Source: Pseudomonadota bacterium
Lineage (GTDB): Bacteria; Pseudomonadota; Gammaproteobacteria; Xanthomonadales; Xanthomonadaceae
Direction of reading: 5' to 3'
Assembly: GCA_018242425.1 (NCBI GenBank)
Contig: JAFEBX010000011.1
Location: forward strand, 310,001 to 374,000
DNA: 64,000 nucleotides
In this document: positions 8,422 to 16,891 of the stretch, in pieces
Position numbering within the stretch: position 1 is the first letter of the stretch
How the letters are laid out: every line of letters starts with the position of its first letter
Position numbers and translations under genes: made by a program
The notes under the pieces: generated by a model
The model's input: the letters and a program-made list of their open reading frames with translations, nothing else
Database searches by the model: none
Told to the model about the DNA's origin: nothing

Positions 8422-9359
8422 TGAGCAGCGGCTGGTCGATTTACGTGATGGCGCTGATCGTGCTCAACATCGGCGGTTGTGCCTGGCTGTTGTGGTGGAC
8501 GTCGAAGCGCCGGCCCGGCGACGGCAAGCCGGAAGACACCAGCCATGTCTGGGACGGCGACATCACCGAATACAACAAGCCATTGCCGAAGTGGTGGATC
8601 AACCTGTTCTGGATCACGATCGTCTTCGGCATCGGATATTTCGTGTGGTTCCCGGGCTTCGGCAACCTGCCCGGCATCAGCCATTGGACTTCGCAGAAGG
8701 AACAGGCGAAGGAGAAGGCGAGCTACGACGCCACGCTCGAGGAAACCTTCGCGCCGTTCAAGGGCCAATCGATCGACGTGCTCGCCGGCAATCCCGAAGC
8801 GGTGAAGCTGGGCCGTTCGATCTTCAACAACACCTGCGCGACCTGCCACGGTTCATCGGCCAAGGGCGCGATCGGCTACCCCAATCTCACCGATCAGGAA
8901 TGGAAATGGGGCGGCACGCCCGACGATGTCCTGCAATCGGTGCTCGACGGCCGTGACGGCGTGATGCCGCCCTGGGGCCCGGTGCTGACCGGCATGGATG
9001 GCGAGAACGCCGTCGACTACGTGGTCGCCTATGTGCACGCGCTGGGACAGCCGGACAAGCCGCTCGACTTCATGGCCGTCAAGGGCAAGGCGCTGTATGA
9101 AGGCGTCTGCGTGGCCTGCCACGGCCCCGACGGCAAGGGCAACCAGCAGCTCGGCGCGCCGGACCTGACCGACAGCGTGTGGCTGTATGGCGGCAGCAAC
9201 GCGGCCATCCACGAGAGCATCGCCAACGGTCGCCACGGCATCATGCCCCCGCATCGCCCGATCCTTGGCGAGACGCGTTCGCGCCTGGCCGCCGCCTACG
9301 TATGGTCACTGTCGCATCCGGGCAACACTGGCAAGATGGTGGCTCCTGCCACGAAGTGA
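8418..9359 (+). CDS. ccoP: cbb3 oxidase subunit III, dihaem cytochrome c
   Basis: A 313-residue protein with two N-terminal membrane helices (about residues 6-28 and 58-79) and two cytochrome c domains, with haem motifs CATCH at 140-144 and CVACH at 231-235. Likely axial methionines are in VMPPWG and IMPPHR. It accepts electrons from soluble cytochromes or the bc1 complex. Two adjacent ATGs are possible starts; both overlap the ccoQ stop. Confidence 0.96.
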   Translation: MMSSGWSIYVMALIVLNIGGCAWLLWWTSKRRPGDGKPEDTSHVWDGDITEYNKPLPKWWINLFWITIVFGIGYFVWFPGFGNLPGISHWTSQKEQAKEKASYDATLEETFAPFKGQSIDVLAGNPEAVKLGRSIFNNTCATCHGSSAKGAIGYPNLTDQEWKWGGTPDDVLQSVLDGRDGVMPPWGPVLTGMDGENAVDYVVAYVHALGQPDKPLDFMAVKGKALYEGVCVACHGPDGKGNQQLGAPDLTDSVWLYGGSNAAIHESIANGRHGIMPPHRPILGETRSRLAAAYVWSLSHPGNTGKMVAPATK

Positions 9360-9364
9360 CAACG

Positions 9365-9652
9365 ATGACCGAAGGCAATCGCGACTTCGACCACCCGCCG
9401 CGTCCACTGGCGCAGCGCATCGGCGCGATCGCCTGGCCGAGCTTCTTCGCCGCGGGCGTCGCGACGATGGTGTTCTTCGCGTTCGTCGATCCGCTGACCC
9501 TGCGCGACATGACCTTCCCGTCCATGCAGATCACCCGCGAGATGGGCTACACCGTCGGTTTCTTCATGTTCTGGCTGGCCACGGCATCGTCCAGCCTCTT
9601 CACCTGGTGGCTGCTGCGGCCGGGTAGCCGCTTCAATCGTCCATTGCAATGA
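9365..9652 (+). CDS. Unknown two-helix membrane protein in the cco operon
   Basis: A 95-residue protein with two predicted membrane helices (about residues 24-41 and 61-84). It begins 5 bases after ccoP and its stop overlaps the ccoG start as ATGA, so it is certainly translated with the cbb3 genes. I do not recognise a named family and see no haem or metal motif. A role in oxidase assembly or CcoG function is inferred from position only. The earlier in-frame start at 9179 lies inside ccoP and is rejected. Confidence 0.8.
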   Translation: MTEGNRDFDHPPRPLAQRIGAIAWPSFFAAGVATMVFFAFVDPLTLRDMTFPSMQITREMGYTVGFFMFWLATASSSLFTWWLLRPGSRFNRPLQ

Positions 9653-11202
9653 AGAAAGCCATCGACATCGCGCTGACGGACGACGACACCTCGTTCTACG
9701 TCAGCGAGCGCAAGGTTTACCCGCGCGACATCAGCGGTCGCTTCGATCGCCTGCGCAAGATCGCGGTGCTGTGGCTGCTCGGGATGTTCTACGGCTTCGC
9801 ATGGCTGCGCTGGGATGGCCACCAGGCGGTGCTGTTCGATCTTCCCGCACGCAAGTTCCACGTCTTCGGCCTGACCTTCTGGCCGCAGGATTTCCCGCTG
9901 CTGGCGCTGCTGCTGATGATCGCCGGCGTCTCGCTGTTCTTCTTCACCGCCCTCGCCGGCCGCCTGTGGTGTGGCTACGCCTGTCCGCAGACGGTGTGGA
10001 CCGAAACCTTCCTGTGGATCGAACGCTGGTGCGAAGGCGACCGCAATGCGCGCATCAAGCTCGATGCCGCGCCGTGGTCGCGCGACAAGCTGCTGCGCAA
10101 GGGCAGCAAGCATGTGTTGTGGCTGGTGTTCGCGCTGTGGACCGGCTTCACCTTCGTCGGTTACTTCACGCCGATCCGCGAACTGTGGTCGCGCCTGCCC
10201 TTCCACGTCGGTGGCTGGGAGATGTTCTGGATCCTGTTCTACGCCTTCGCCACCTGGGGCAACGCCGGGTTCCTGCGCGAACAGGTGTGCAAGTACATGT
10301 GCCCGTACGCGCGCTTCCAAAGCGCGATGTTCGATCGCAACACGCTGATCATCGCCTACGACGCCATGCGCGGCGAACCGCGCGGCCCGCGCAAGCGCAG
10401 CATCGCCGACGTCTTCGCGCGCGGCCGCGGCCTGCTCGACCTCGCCACCGCCTACGACTACGTCTTCCGCGCCAGCCGCCACCCCAGCGCCGCCGATTCG
10501 CGCGCGCAGGCCAAGGGCACCATCACCTTCGACAACGCCGTCGGGACCGAAGTGCAGCCGTTGCCGAAATTCGCACCGGAAGAGCTCGGCGATTGCATCG
10601 ACTGCACGATCTGCGTCCAGGTGTGCCCGGTCGGCATCGACATCCGCAACGGCCTGCAATACGAGTGCATCGCCTGCGGCGCCTGCATCGACGCCTGCGA
10701 CGACGTGATGGCGAAGATGGGCTACCGCAAGGGACTGATCCGCAACACCACCCAGAACGCGCTCGACGGCGGCCGCACCAGGGTGCTGCGTCCCCGCATC
10801 GTGGTCTACGGCCTCATCCTGCTGGCATTGCTCGCCGGCTTCGCCTGGGGCGTCGCCACGCGCTCGCCGCTGATCGCGGAAATCCTGCGCGATCGCAATG
10901 CGCTCTATCGCGAGACCGCCGCCGGCGTCGAGAACGGCTATACCCTCAAGCTTGCCAACAAGAGCGATCGCGCGCAGCAATACACGATCGTCCTGGTGCC
11001 CGCAGCCCGCGACCGCGATGCCCTCGCCTTGCGCGAGATCGCCCCGGTCACGGTGCCGGCCGGCGATGTTGCATCGGTGGTACTGACGGTGCAGGCGAAA
11101 TCGCCGGTGCAGGGTCGCCACGATGTCCGCTTCGTCGTGACGAATGCCGACAACAGCGTCCGCAAGGAAGTGGAAAGCAGTTTCTTCGGACCCGTGCAAT
11201 GA
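9649..11202 (+). CDS. ccoG: Cytochrome c oxidase accessory protein CcoG (RdxA/FixG)
   Basis: A 517-residue membrane iron-sulfur protein, about 50 longer than usual. Motifs are RLWCGYACPQTVW near 106-117, VCKYMCPYARFQ near 213-224, two 4Fe-4S clusters (C316, C319, C322, C326 and C340, C343, C346, C350), and a C-terminal Ig-like domain. CcoG is a cupric reductase needed for cbb3 assembly. The extra length lies between the RGEPRGPRKR segment (about 241-250) and the first cluster, where about 65 residues replace the usual short linker. Confidence 0.94.
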   Translation: MKKAIDIALTDDDTSFYVSERKVYPRDISGRFDRLRKIAVLWLLGMFYGFAWLRWDGHQAVLFDLPARKFHVFGLTFWPQDFPLLALLLMIAGVSLFFFTALAGRLWCGYACPQTVWTETFLWIERWCEGDRNARIKLDAAPWSRDKLLRKGSKHVLWLVFALWTGFTFVGYFTPIRELWSRLPFHVGGWEMFWILFYAFATWGNAGFLREQVCKYMCPYARFQSAMFDRNTLIIAYDAMRGEPRGPRKRSIADVFARGRGLLDLATAYDYVFRASRHPSAADSRAQAKGTITFDNAVGTEVQPLPKFAPEELGDCIDCTICVQVCPVGIDIRNGLQYECIACGACIDACDDVMAKMGYRKGLIRNTTQNALDGGRTRVLRPRIVVYGLILLALLAGFAWGVATRSPLIAEILRDRNALYRETAAGVENGYTLKLANKSDRAQQYTIVLVPAARDRDALALREIAPVTVPAGDVASVVLTVQAKSPVQGRHDVRFVVTNADNSVRKEVESSFFGPVQ

Positions 11203-11720
11203 ACGACAACCACGAATCTCCCGTGCAGAAGCGCAGCCCGTGGCGCGAACCGATGGTGTGGCTGGTCTTCGCCATCCCTGCCGCGGCCGTCTTCGCCTCG
11301 TTCGCATTGCTGTACGAGTCGGCGCGCTCTTCCGGCAACAACGACATGGTGCCTGACGAAGTCCAGCGCACGGCTCAGATCCAGACCGCCGACCTCACGC
11401 CCGATGCCCGCGCGCAGCAGATGCACCTGAGCGCGGTCGCGCGCACGGCCAAGGGCACGATCGAAGTGGATCCGGTGTCCGGCGAATTCGATCGCCACGC
11501 CCCCCTGCAGCTCTCGTTGCACCATCCGACCGCCGCCAGGCTCGACATGGTGGTGGAGCTCGCGCCGAGCGCGAATGGCTGGAGCAAGGCGCAGGACATC
11601 GACCTCTCGCATGACTGGAACGTGCAACTGGCGCCCGCGAACGGCGCCTGGAAATTGCACGGACGCTGGGTCGCGCGACAACAGGCCATCTACCTGCGCC
11701 CCGCGATCGGCAGCGACTGA
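11199..11720 (+). CDS. ccoH: FixH/CcoH family assembly protein
   Basis: A 173-residue protein with one N-terminal membrane helix (about residues 19-42) and a periplasmic FixH-type domain ending WVARQQAIYLRP. FixH/CcoH is needed for stable assembly of cbb3 oxidase, interacting with CcoN and the copper ATPase. It overlaps ccoG by 4 bases and is 5 bases from ccoI. Confidence 0.88.
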   Translation: MNDNHESPVQKRSPWREPMVWLVFAIPAAAVFASFALLYESARSSGNNDMVPDEVQRTAQIQTADLTPDARAQQMHLSAVARTAKGTIEVDPVSGEFDRHAPLQLSLHHPTAARLDMVVELAPSANGWSKAQDIDLSHDWNVQLAPANGAWKLHGRWVARQQAIYLRPAIGSD

Positions 11721-11725
11721 TCGCC

Positions 11726-14137
11726 ATGAACAGCGTGCCCGCGGACTTCACCGGCACGGCCAGCACCACGCTCGCCACTTCCGCCTGCTTCCACTGCAAC
11801 GAAGCACTGCCGTCCAACCCCGCGCTTGCGGAGCTTGATGGCGCCGAACGCGCCTTCTGCTGCGACGGTTGCGCGGCGGCGGCGGCGTGGATCCGCGACG
11901 CACGGCTCGACGACTACTACCGACTGCGCAGCGCGCCGGCGGCACGCGTCGCCACGGATGATTCCGATCTCGCGCTGTGGGACCGCGAAGACATCCTGGC
12001 CGAACATGCACGCGCCGTCCCCGGTGGCCGCGAACTCACCCTGCTCACCAACGGCATGCGCTGCGCCGCCTGCGCCTGGCTGATCGATCGCGCGATTGCG
12101 CGCGAACCCGGCGTGCTCGAGGTCAGCGCCAATGCCGTGACCGGCCGCATCCGCATCGCCTGGGATCCGGCACGCATCCGCTTGTCGACCGCATTGCGCC
12201 GGTTGCAATCGCTCGGTTATCGGCCGTGGCTGGCGACCGGCGACGCCGGGGAACGCATGCGTCGCCGCGAACGCAACCGCTGGCTGCTGCGGCTCGGCAT
12301 CGCCGGACTCGGCGCGATGCAGGCGATGATGTTCGCCGAAGCGCTCTATCTCGACACTCGCGGCACCATGTCGCTGGCGATGCGCGACTTCCTGCGCTGG
12401 ATCACCTTCCTGGTCTCCACGCCGGTGGTGTTCTATGCCGGTTGGCCGTTCCTGTCCGGTTGCTGGCGCGAATTGCGCCATCGCAGCCTCGGCATGGATA
12501 CGCTGATCACGACGTCCGTGTTGCTGGCCTATGTCGCCAGCGTGGTCGAAACGATACGCGGCGGTTCGCAAGTCTGGTACGACGCCGCGGTGATGTTCGT
12601 GTTCCTGTTGCTGCTGGCGCGGATGCTGGAGCAGCGCGCGCGCAATACCGCATCGGCGCAGGTGGACGCATTGGCCCGGGCGCGACCGGCGCTGGCCCTG
12701 CGCGAACGCACCGACGGCACCCGCGAGCACGTGCCGCTGGCCGCGCTGCAGGCCGGCGACATCGTCTGCATCGCCAGTGGCGAGCACGTTCCCGCGGATG
12801 GCAGCCTGCTCGATCACCACGCAACGTTCGCCGAGGCCTTGCTGACTGGCGAATCCCATGGCATCGGCAAGACCGCGGGCGAGCCGATCTACGCCGGAAC
12901 CATCTGTGGCGACCGCCCTGCACGCATTCGCGTCACCGCCACCGGACAGGCGACGCGATTGTCGCAACTGGCGCGGCTGGCCGAACAGGCGCAGGCCCAT
13001 CGCCCGCCACTCGCGCGCACCGCCGACCGCATCGCGACCTGGTTCGTGCTGGCGATGCTGGCCGCTGCCGTCATCGTGTTCTTCGCATGGCGCAGCCACG
13101 ATCCGTCGCGCGCACTCGAAGTCACGTTGTCGTTGCTGGCGATCAGTTGCCCGTGCGCGTTGTCGCTGGCGGTACCGGCCGCCCTCGCTTCGGCCAACGG
13201 CACGCTGGCGAAACTGGGCATGTTGCCGGTCGGCGCCGATGCGCTCGATCGACTTGCGGGCGTCGACCATGTCGTCTTCGACAAGACCGGCACGCTGGGC
13301 GACGGATCACCGATGATCGATGATGTCGCAACGTTCGACGGCGTCGACCCCGACACCGCGCTGCGGATCGCCCGCGCGCTCGAACATGGCAGCACGCATC
13401 CGCTGGCGCGCGCCTTCCATGATCCCGCGATCGACAAGACGGCAGCCAGCGACGTCACCACCCATCGTGGCAAGGGCATCGAAGGCGTGGTCGATGGCCG
13501 GCGCTGGCGCATTGGCCAGGCCGCTTTCGCATGTGCGGGCAACGATGATGGCGCGATCTGGCTTGGGGATGGCGAACACGCCGCCGCGCGCTTCGCCATC
13601 CGCGAAAGCGAACGCGGCGACGCGCGCGAGGCACTGGCCGCACTGCGGCGGCTCGGGATCGACCTGCATCTTTCCAGCGGCGACTCGCAGGCCGCGGTCG
13701 AACGCCTCGCCACCCGGCTCGACATCGGCGATGCGCACGCACGCCAATCCCCCGAAGACAAACTCGCCTTCGTTCGCCACTTGCAGGCAAGTGGGTCCAA
13801 CGTCGCGATGGTCGGCGATGGCCTCAACGACGCCCCGGTCCTTGCCGGCGCCGATGTTTCCATCGCGGTCGGCGAAGGCGCGGCACTGGCGCAACGTTCC
13901 GCCGACCTCGTCCTTGCCTCGCCCGCGCTCATGCGCATCCCGGCCGCGATCGCACTGGCGCGGCGGACGCGCCGCATCATCGGCGAGAACTTCGCCTGGG
14001 CGATCGGTTACAACCTGCTGGCGTTGCCGCTGGCCGCCATGGGCATGGTCACGCCGTGGATCGCCGCGCTCGGCATGTCGCTGTCGTCGCTGGCCGTGAC
14101 CCTCAACGCATTGCGACTGACGCGGGTGCGGGCATGA
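11726..14137 (+). CDS. ccoI: Copper-exporting P1B ATPase CcoI (FixI)
   Basis: An 803-residue P-type ATPase that exports copper for insertion into cbb3 oxidase. The N-terminus has the CcoI cysteine sets (C21/C24; C45, C46, C49) and an HMA domain with CAAC at 113-116. Further on are TGES at 374-377, the membrane CPC motif at 475-477, the phosphorylated D519 in DKTGT, and GDGLNDAP in the hinge region. Length and domain order are normal. Confidence 0.96.
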   Translation: MNSVPADFTGTASTTLATSACFHCNEALPSNPALAELDGAERAFCCDGCAAAAAWIRDARLDDYYRLRSAPAARVATDDSDLALWDREDILAEHARAVPGGRELTLLTNGMRCAACAWLIDRAIAREPGVLEVSANAVTGRIRIAWDPARIRLSTALRRLQSLGYRPWLATGDAGERMRRRERNRWLLRLGIAGLGAMQAMMFAEALYLDTRGTMSLAMRDFLRWITFLVSTPVVFYAGWPFLSGCWRELRHRSLGMDTLITTSVLLAYVASVVETIRGGSQVWYDAAVMFVFLLLLARMLEQRARNTASAQVDALARARPALALRERTDGTREHVPLAALQAGDIVCIASGEHVPADGSLLDHHATFAEALLTGESHGIGKTAGEPIYAGTICGDRPARIRVTATGQATRLSQLARLAEQAQAHRPPLARTADRIATWFVLAMLAAAVIVFFAWRSHDPSRALEVTLSLLAISCPCALSLAVPAALASANGTLAKLGMLPVGADALDRLAGVDHVVFDKTGTLGDGSPMIDDVATFDGVDPDTALRIARALEHGSTHPLARAFHDPAIDKTAASDVTTHRGKGIEGVVDGRRWRIGQAAFACAGNDDGAIWLGDGEHAAARFAIRESERGDAREALAALRRLGIDLHLSSGDSQAAVERLATRLDIGDAHARQSPEDKLAFVRHLQASGSNVAMVGDGLNDAPVLAGADVSIAVGEGAALAQRSADLVLASPALMRIPAAIALARRTRRIIGENFAWAIGYNLLALPLAAMGMVTPWIAALGMSLSSLAVTLNALRLTRVRA

Positions 14138-14316
14138 TCATCATGTTGCTGCTGATTCCGCTCAGCCTGATGCTGCTGGTGGTGGCGATCGCGGCATTCG
14201 CCTGGGCGGTGAAGCGCGGGCAGTTCGACGATCTCGATACCCCCGCGCTCGACATCCTGGTCGATGACGACGCGCCGCCTCCACCTGAACCCCGCGAGCC
14301 CCCCGATGCCGATTGA
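14134..14316 (+). CDS. ccoS: cbb3 oxidase assembly protein CcoS
   Basis: A 60-residue protein with a single N-terminal helix and the family pattern FAWAVKRGQFDDLDTPALDIL. CcoS is required for cofactor incorporation into cbb3 oxidase. Its start overlaps the ccoI stop (ATGA) and its end overlaps the next gene by 11 bases. The acidic, proline-rich tail is longer than in many homologues. Confidence 0.93.
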   Translation: MIIMLLLIPLSLMLLVVAIAAFAWAVKRGQFDDLDTPALDILVDDDAPPPPEPREPPDAD

Positions 14317-15028
14317 CTGGCTGGTCCTCGGTGGCGCCCTGCTGAGCGGAGTGCTCGGTGGCGCGCATTGCGCGGTGATGTGCGGCGGGATCGCCACGGG
14401 CCTGTCGATGCAGCAGCGCGGCGGCTGGTGGCGCGCGTTGCAGCCGAATCTCGGGCGCATCGGCGGCTACGTGCTGGCAGGCGCCATCGCTGGTGGCATC
14501 GGCCACGGCATCGTCGGCGTCGCCCGCCTGCCCTGGCTCACGCTCGCGCTGCGCGCCACGGTCGGCCTGGTATTGATCGTCGCGGCCCTGCGCCTGCTCG
14601 ATCGCCGTGGCCGCCTGTCCTTCCCCGGCGGCCCCGGCAGCAGGCTGTGGCAATGGCTGCGTCCGCTGCAGCGGCGTCTGTTGCCGGCGGATACCGCCGG
14701 CAAGCGCATCGCACTCGGGATGCTGTGGGGATGGATGCCCTGCGGCCTCAGCACCACCCTGCTCGCCGCTGCGTGGCTGCAGGCCAGCGCCGTCAATGGC
14801 GCGATGACCATGGCCGCGTTCGGTCTCGGCACGTTGCCGGTGATGTTGCCGCTCACCTGGGCGGGCGCGCGCATGGGCCAACGCCTGCAACGCGGCGGCT
14901 GGCGCATCGCCATGGGCAGCTTCGTGCTGGCCGCCGGGGTGCTGACGCTCACTGCCCCCTTGCTGATGAAGGCGCCTGCCCTGCACGGCGTGCTGGCGGC
15001 ACTGGGCTGCCAGAGCCTGCCTTCCTGA
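14306..15028 (+). CDS. TauE/SafE-type membrane protein linked to cbb3 assembly
   Basis: A 240-residue membrane protein with about six helices of the sulfite exporter TauE/SafE-like family often found after ccoS. The signature HCAVMCGG near residues 20-28 and WGWMPCGL in the second half (Cys-containing helix pairs) are typical of this copper/thiol-related subgroup. The actual substrate is not known. It overlaps ccoS, ends the operon, and stops 3 bases from the convergent regulator gene. Confidence 0.85.
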   Translation: MPIDWLVLGGALLSGVLGGAHCAVMCGGIATGLSMQQRGGWWRALQPNLGRIGGYVLAGAIAGGIGHGIVGVARLPWLTLALRATVGLVLIVAALRLLDRRGRLSFPGGPGSRLWQWLRPLQRRLLPADTAGKRIALGMLWGWMPCGLSTTLLAAAWLQASAVNGAMTMAAFGLGTLPVMLPLTWAGARMGQRLQRGGWRIAMGSFVLAAGVLTLTAPLLMKAPALHGVLAALGCQSLPS

Positions 15029-15031
15029 CGA

Positions 15032-15793
15032 TCAGGCGCGGCTGCGGTTGCGCGGCTCCTCGTGTTCCACGCCGTGGGCCAGGCGATCGAGCTCCGCCGA
15101 ATCGCGGATTTCGATCTGCCGCCCCAGCACCGCGATCACGCCATCGTCCTGCAGCTTGCTGAAGCCGCGACTCACGGTTTCCAGCGCCAGGCCAAGGTAG
15201 TGCGCGATATCGTCGCGGCTCATCGGCAGCCTGAATTCAAGTGCCGGCTGGCCGATGTTGCGATAGCGTTCGGCAAGGCCATGGAGGAACAACGCGATGC
15301 GCTCCACCGCCTGCCGCCGCACCAGCATCCCGAGATGGTCGTGGTCGCGACCGACGCTCTGGCCGATGACCCGCAACAGCTGCTGCTGCAGGCTGGGCAA
15401 TTGCGCCGCCACTTCCGAAAGCCGTTCGAACGGCACCTCGCAGACATTCGCCGTGGCGAGCGCCACCGCCTCGCAGCGATGCACGCCCGCGCCCAATGCG
15501 TCGAGCCCCATCAGCTCGCCCGGGAGGTGGAGCCCGACGATCTGCTCTTCGCCCGACTCGCTGATCGCGACCGTCTTGAACGCGCCGTCGCGTGCCACGT
15601 ATACCGCCGTGAGGGGATCCCCCAGCCGGTACAGGCGCTCGTTCTGGGCGATTGGCCGGCGGCGGCGCACGATGTCGTCCAGCTGCCGCAACTCCTCGGC
15701 GCCGATCCCCGCCGGCAGGCACAGCTGCCGCAGCGAGCAGTGCACGCAACTGCTCCGGATCGAAGCCAGGTCGAATGTCTGTGCCTCAGTCAT
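15032..15793 (-). CDS. anr: FNR/Anr-type oxygen-sensing regulator
   Basis: A 253-residue Crp/Fnr transcription factor. Four cysteines fit a 4Fe-4S sensor: C16, C19 and C25 at the N-terminus and C107 in the effector domain. The DNA-binding helix contains ETVSR, the E-x-x-S-R pattern by which FNR reads TTGAT half-sites. It probably activates the nirK and cco promoters, which carry FNR boxes. Convergent with the cco operon it is likely to control. The name anr (versus fnr) is a convention for this lineage. Confidence 0.92.
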   Translation of the reverse strand: MTEAQTFDLASIRSSCVHCSLRQLCLPAGIGAEELRQLDDIVRRRRPIAQNERLYRLGDPLTAVYVARDGAFKTVAISESGEEQIVGLHLPGELMGLDALGAGVHRCEAVALATANVCEVPFERLSEVAAQLPSLQQQLLRVIGQSVGRDHDHLGMLVRRQAVERIALFLHGLAERYRNIGQPALEFRLPMSRDDIAHYLGLALETVSRGFSKLQDDGVIAVLGRQIEIRDSAELDRLAHGVEHEEPRNRSRA

Positions 15794-15971
15794 GGGGTCA
15801 TGGTGCCATATGATGAATGGCTATTCACTTTGGACACTTTGTCCTACCGGATCCCACGGTCGAATTGACCTCCGATTTTTGTGAACGCTTTCGCGGGACT
15901 AAACCCGTGCCACGGTGCTACGATCCCCCCTGTACACAGGATTCGTGTACTTCCCTACAGGACGTAGGCAT

Positions 15972-16193
15972 ATGGCAGCCAAGGACGACACAACGCTTTG
16001 CCGCAAGTGCGGCGCCCCGATTTCATACAAGACTGGCGATGGCGAGTATTGCGCCTTCGGCCACCGTCAGCATGTCTTCACCACCTACGACATGCGCCCG
16101 ACCGACGCCAGGGAACTCGAGGAATCGCAGTTGAGCGAGGTCGAGAAACACATCCTGGTCCGGCTCGGCTACCACTTCGAGGCAGCGGCCTGA
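15972..16193 (+). CDS. Small zinc-ribbon-like protein of unknown function
   Basis: A 73-residue protein with a CRKCGAP motif (residues 10-16) and a second Cys and His in YCAFGHRQH, forming a plausible zinc ribbon. The C-terminal half is helical and acidic. It is transcribed divergently from the anr gene, sharing a 178-base spacer. A nearby in-frame start at 15915 is less likely because it would add an untypical hydrophobic leader. Family not recognised. Confidence 0.7.
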   Translation: MAAKDDTTLCRKCGAPISYKTGDGEYCAFGHRQHVFTTYDMRPTDARELEESQLSEVEKHILVRLGYHFEAAA

Positions 16194-16228
16194 CTGGCAT
16201 TATGGTGCATCCCTGACGGAACGCACCG

Positions 16229-16582
16229 ATGCCCGACCTGATCCTCTATCACAACGACGCCTGCTCGAAATGCCGCGCCACCGCGGCCCTGCTCGCCGAC
16301 CGCGGCCTGCACCCGACGGTCGTCGAATACCTGCAAACCCCGCCCGATGCCGCCACCCTGCGCGATCTCCTGCGCAAGCTCGCCATTCCCGCCCGCGAAC
16401 TGTTGCGCAAAAGCGAACCGGAATACGCCGCACTCGGCCTGGATGACCCTGCCCTGCCCGACGAAGCTGCAATCGCGGCAATGGTCGAATACCCGCGCCT
16501 GATCGAACGACCGATCCTGGTGCGCGGCGATCGTGCGGTAATCTGCCGCCCGCCGGAACGCGCGCTCGAACTCATCGCCTGA
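16229..16582 (+). CDS. ArsC/Spx-family thioredoxin-fold protein
   Basis: A 117-residue protein of the ArsC reductase superfamily. The N-terminal active-site loop reads HNDACSKCRAT, with the catalytic Cys at residue 12 and an unusual second Cys three residues later (CxxC). The later segment RPILVRGDRAVICRPPE matches the ArsC family substrate-pocket region. Arsenate reductase activity cannot be assumed: no arsenic genes are adjacent, and many members are YfgD-like reductases of unknown substrate. Confidence 0.82.
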   Translation: MPDLILYHNDACSKCRATAALLADRGLHPTVVEYLQTPPDAATLRDLLRKLAIPARELLRKSEPEYAALGLDDPALPDEAAIAAMVEYPRLIERPILVRGDRAVICRPPERALELIA

Positions 16583-16702
16583 GGCGATTCGACGCGGAGT
16601 TTTCCTACAGCTGCGTCGGCTGCTTCCCGAATGTGGGCGCGCCATCGTGGCGCCATCCTGTCCCTGCGACCATGAAGGTCGTGCCACCGTCAGGGAAGAC
16701 AC

Positions 16703-16882
16703 ATGGACATGCTTGCCACGCCTCGCCAGGAACCGATTCACGGATCGGCATACATCGAACACGAATTCCTCACTCATGACCAGCGCGCCGGCGACGCCTG
16801 CGAACTCGTGTTCGACGATCTCGATGCCCGCGAACGCGCGATCTTCCTGCGCTGTGGCTTCCATCCGCCGCTGGCAGCCTGA
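16703..16882 (+). CDS. Short hypothetical protein
   Basis: A 59-residue open frame with ATG at 16703 and a good AGGGA ribosome site 7 bases upstream. The composition is acidic in the middle (ELVFDDLDARERAIFLR) and the protein is soluble. The stop lies 9 bases before the convergent glutamate-synthase-like gene. No family recognised; the ribosome site and codon composition like the neighbours make it more likely real than not. Confidence 0.5.
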   Translation: MDMLATPRQEPIHGSAYIEHEFLTHDQRAGDACELVFDDLDARERAIFLRCGFHPPLAA

Positions 16883-16891
16883 ATTCCGGCG

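Noticed and set aside
9547..11307. Minus-strand frame opposite ccoG (586 codons)
   Set aside because: No start signal, low complexity, antisense to a gene with clear Fe-S motifs.
16229..16582. Arsenate reductase assignment for the ArsC-like protein
   Set aside because: The active loop has an extra Cys (CSKC) and there are no arsenic genes nearby, so only a family-level call is justified.
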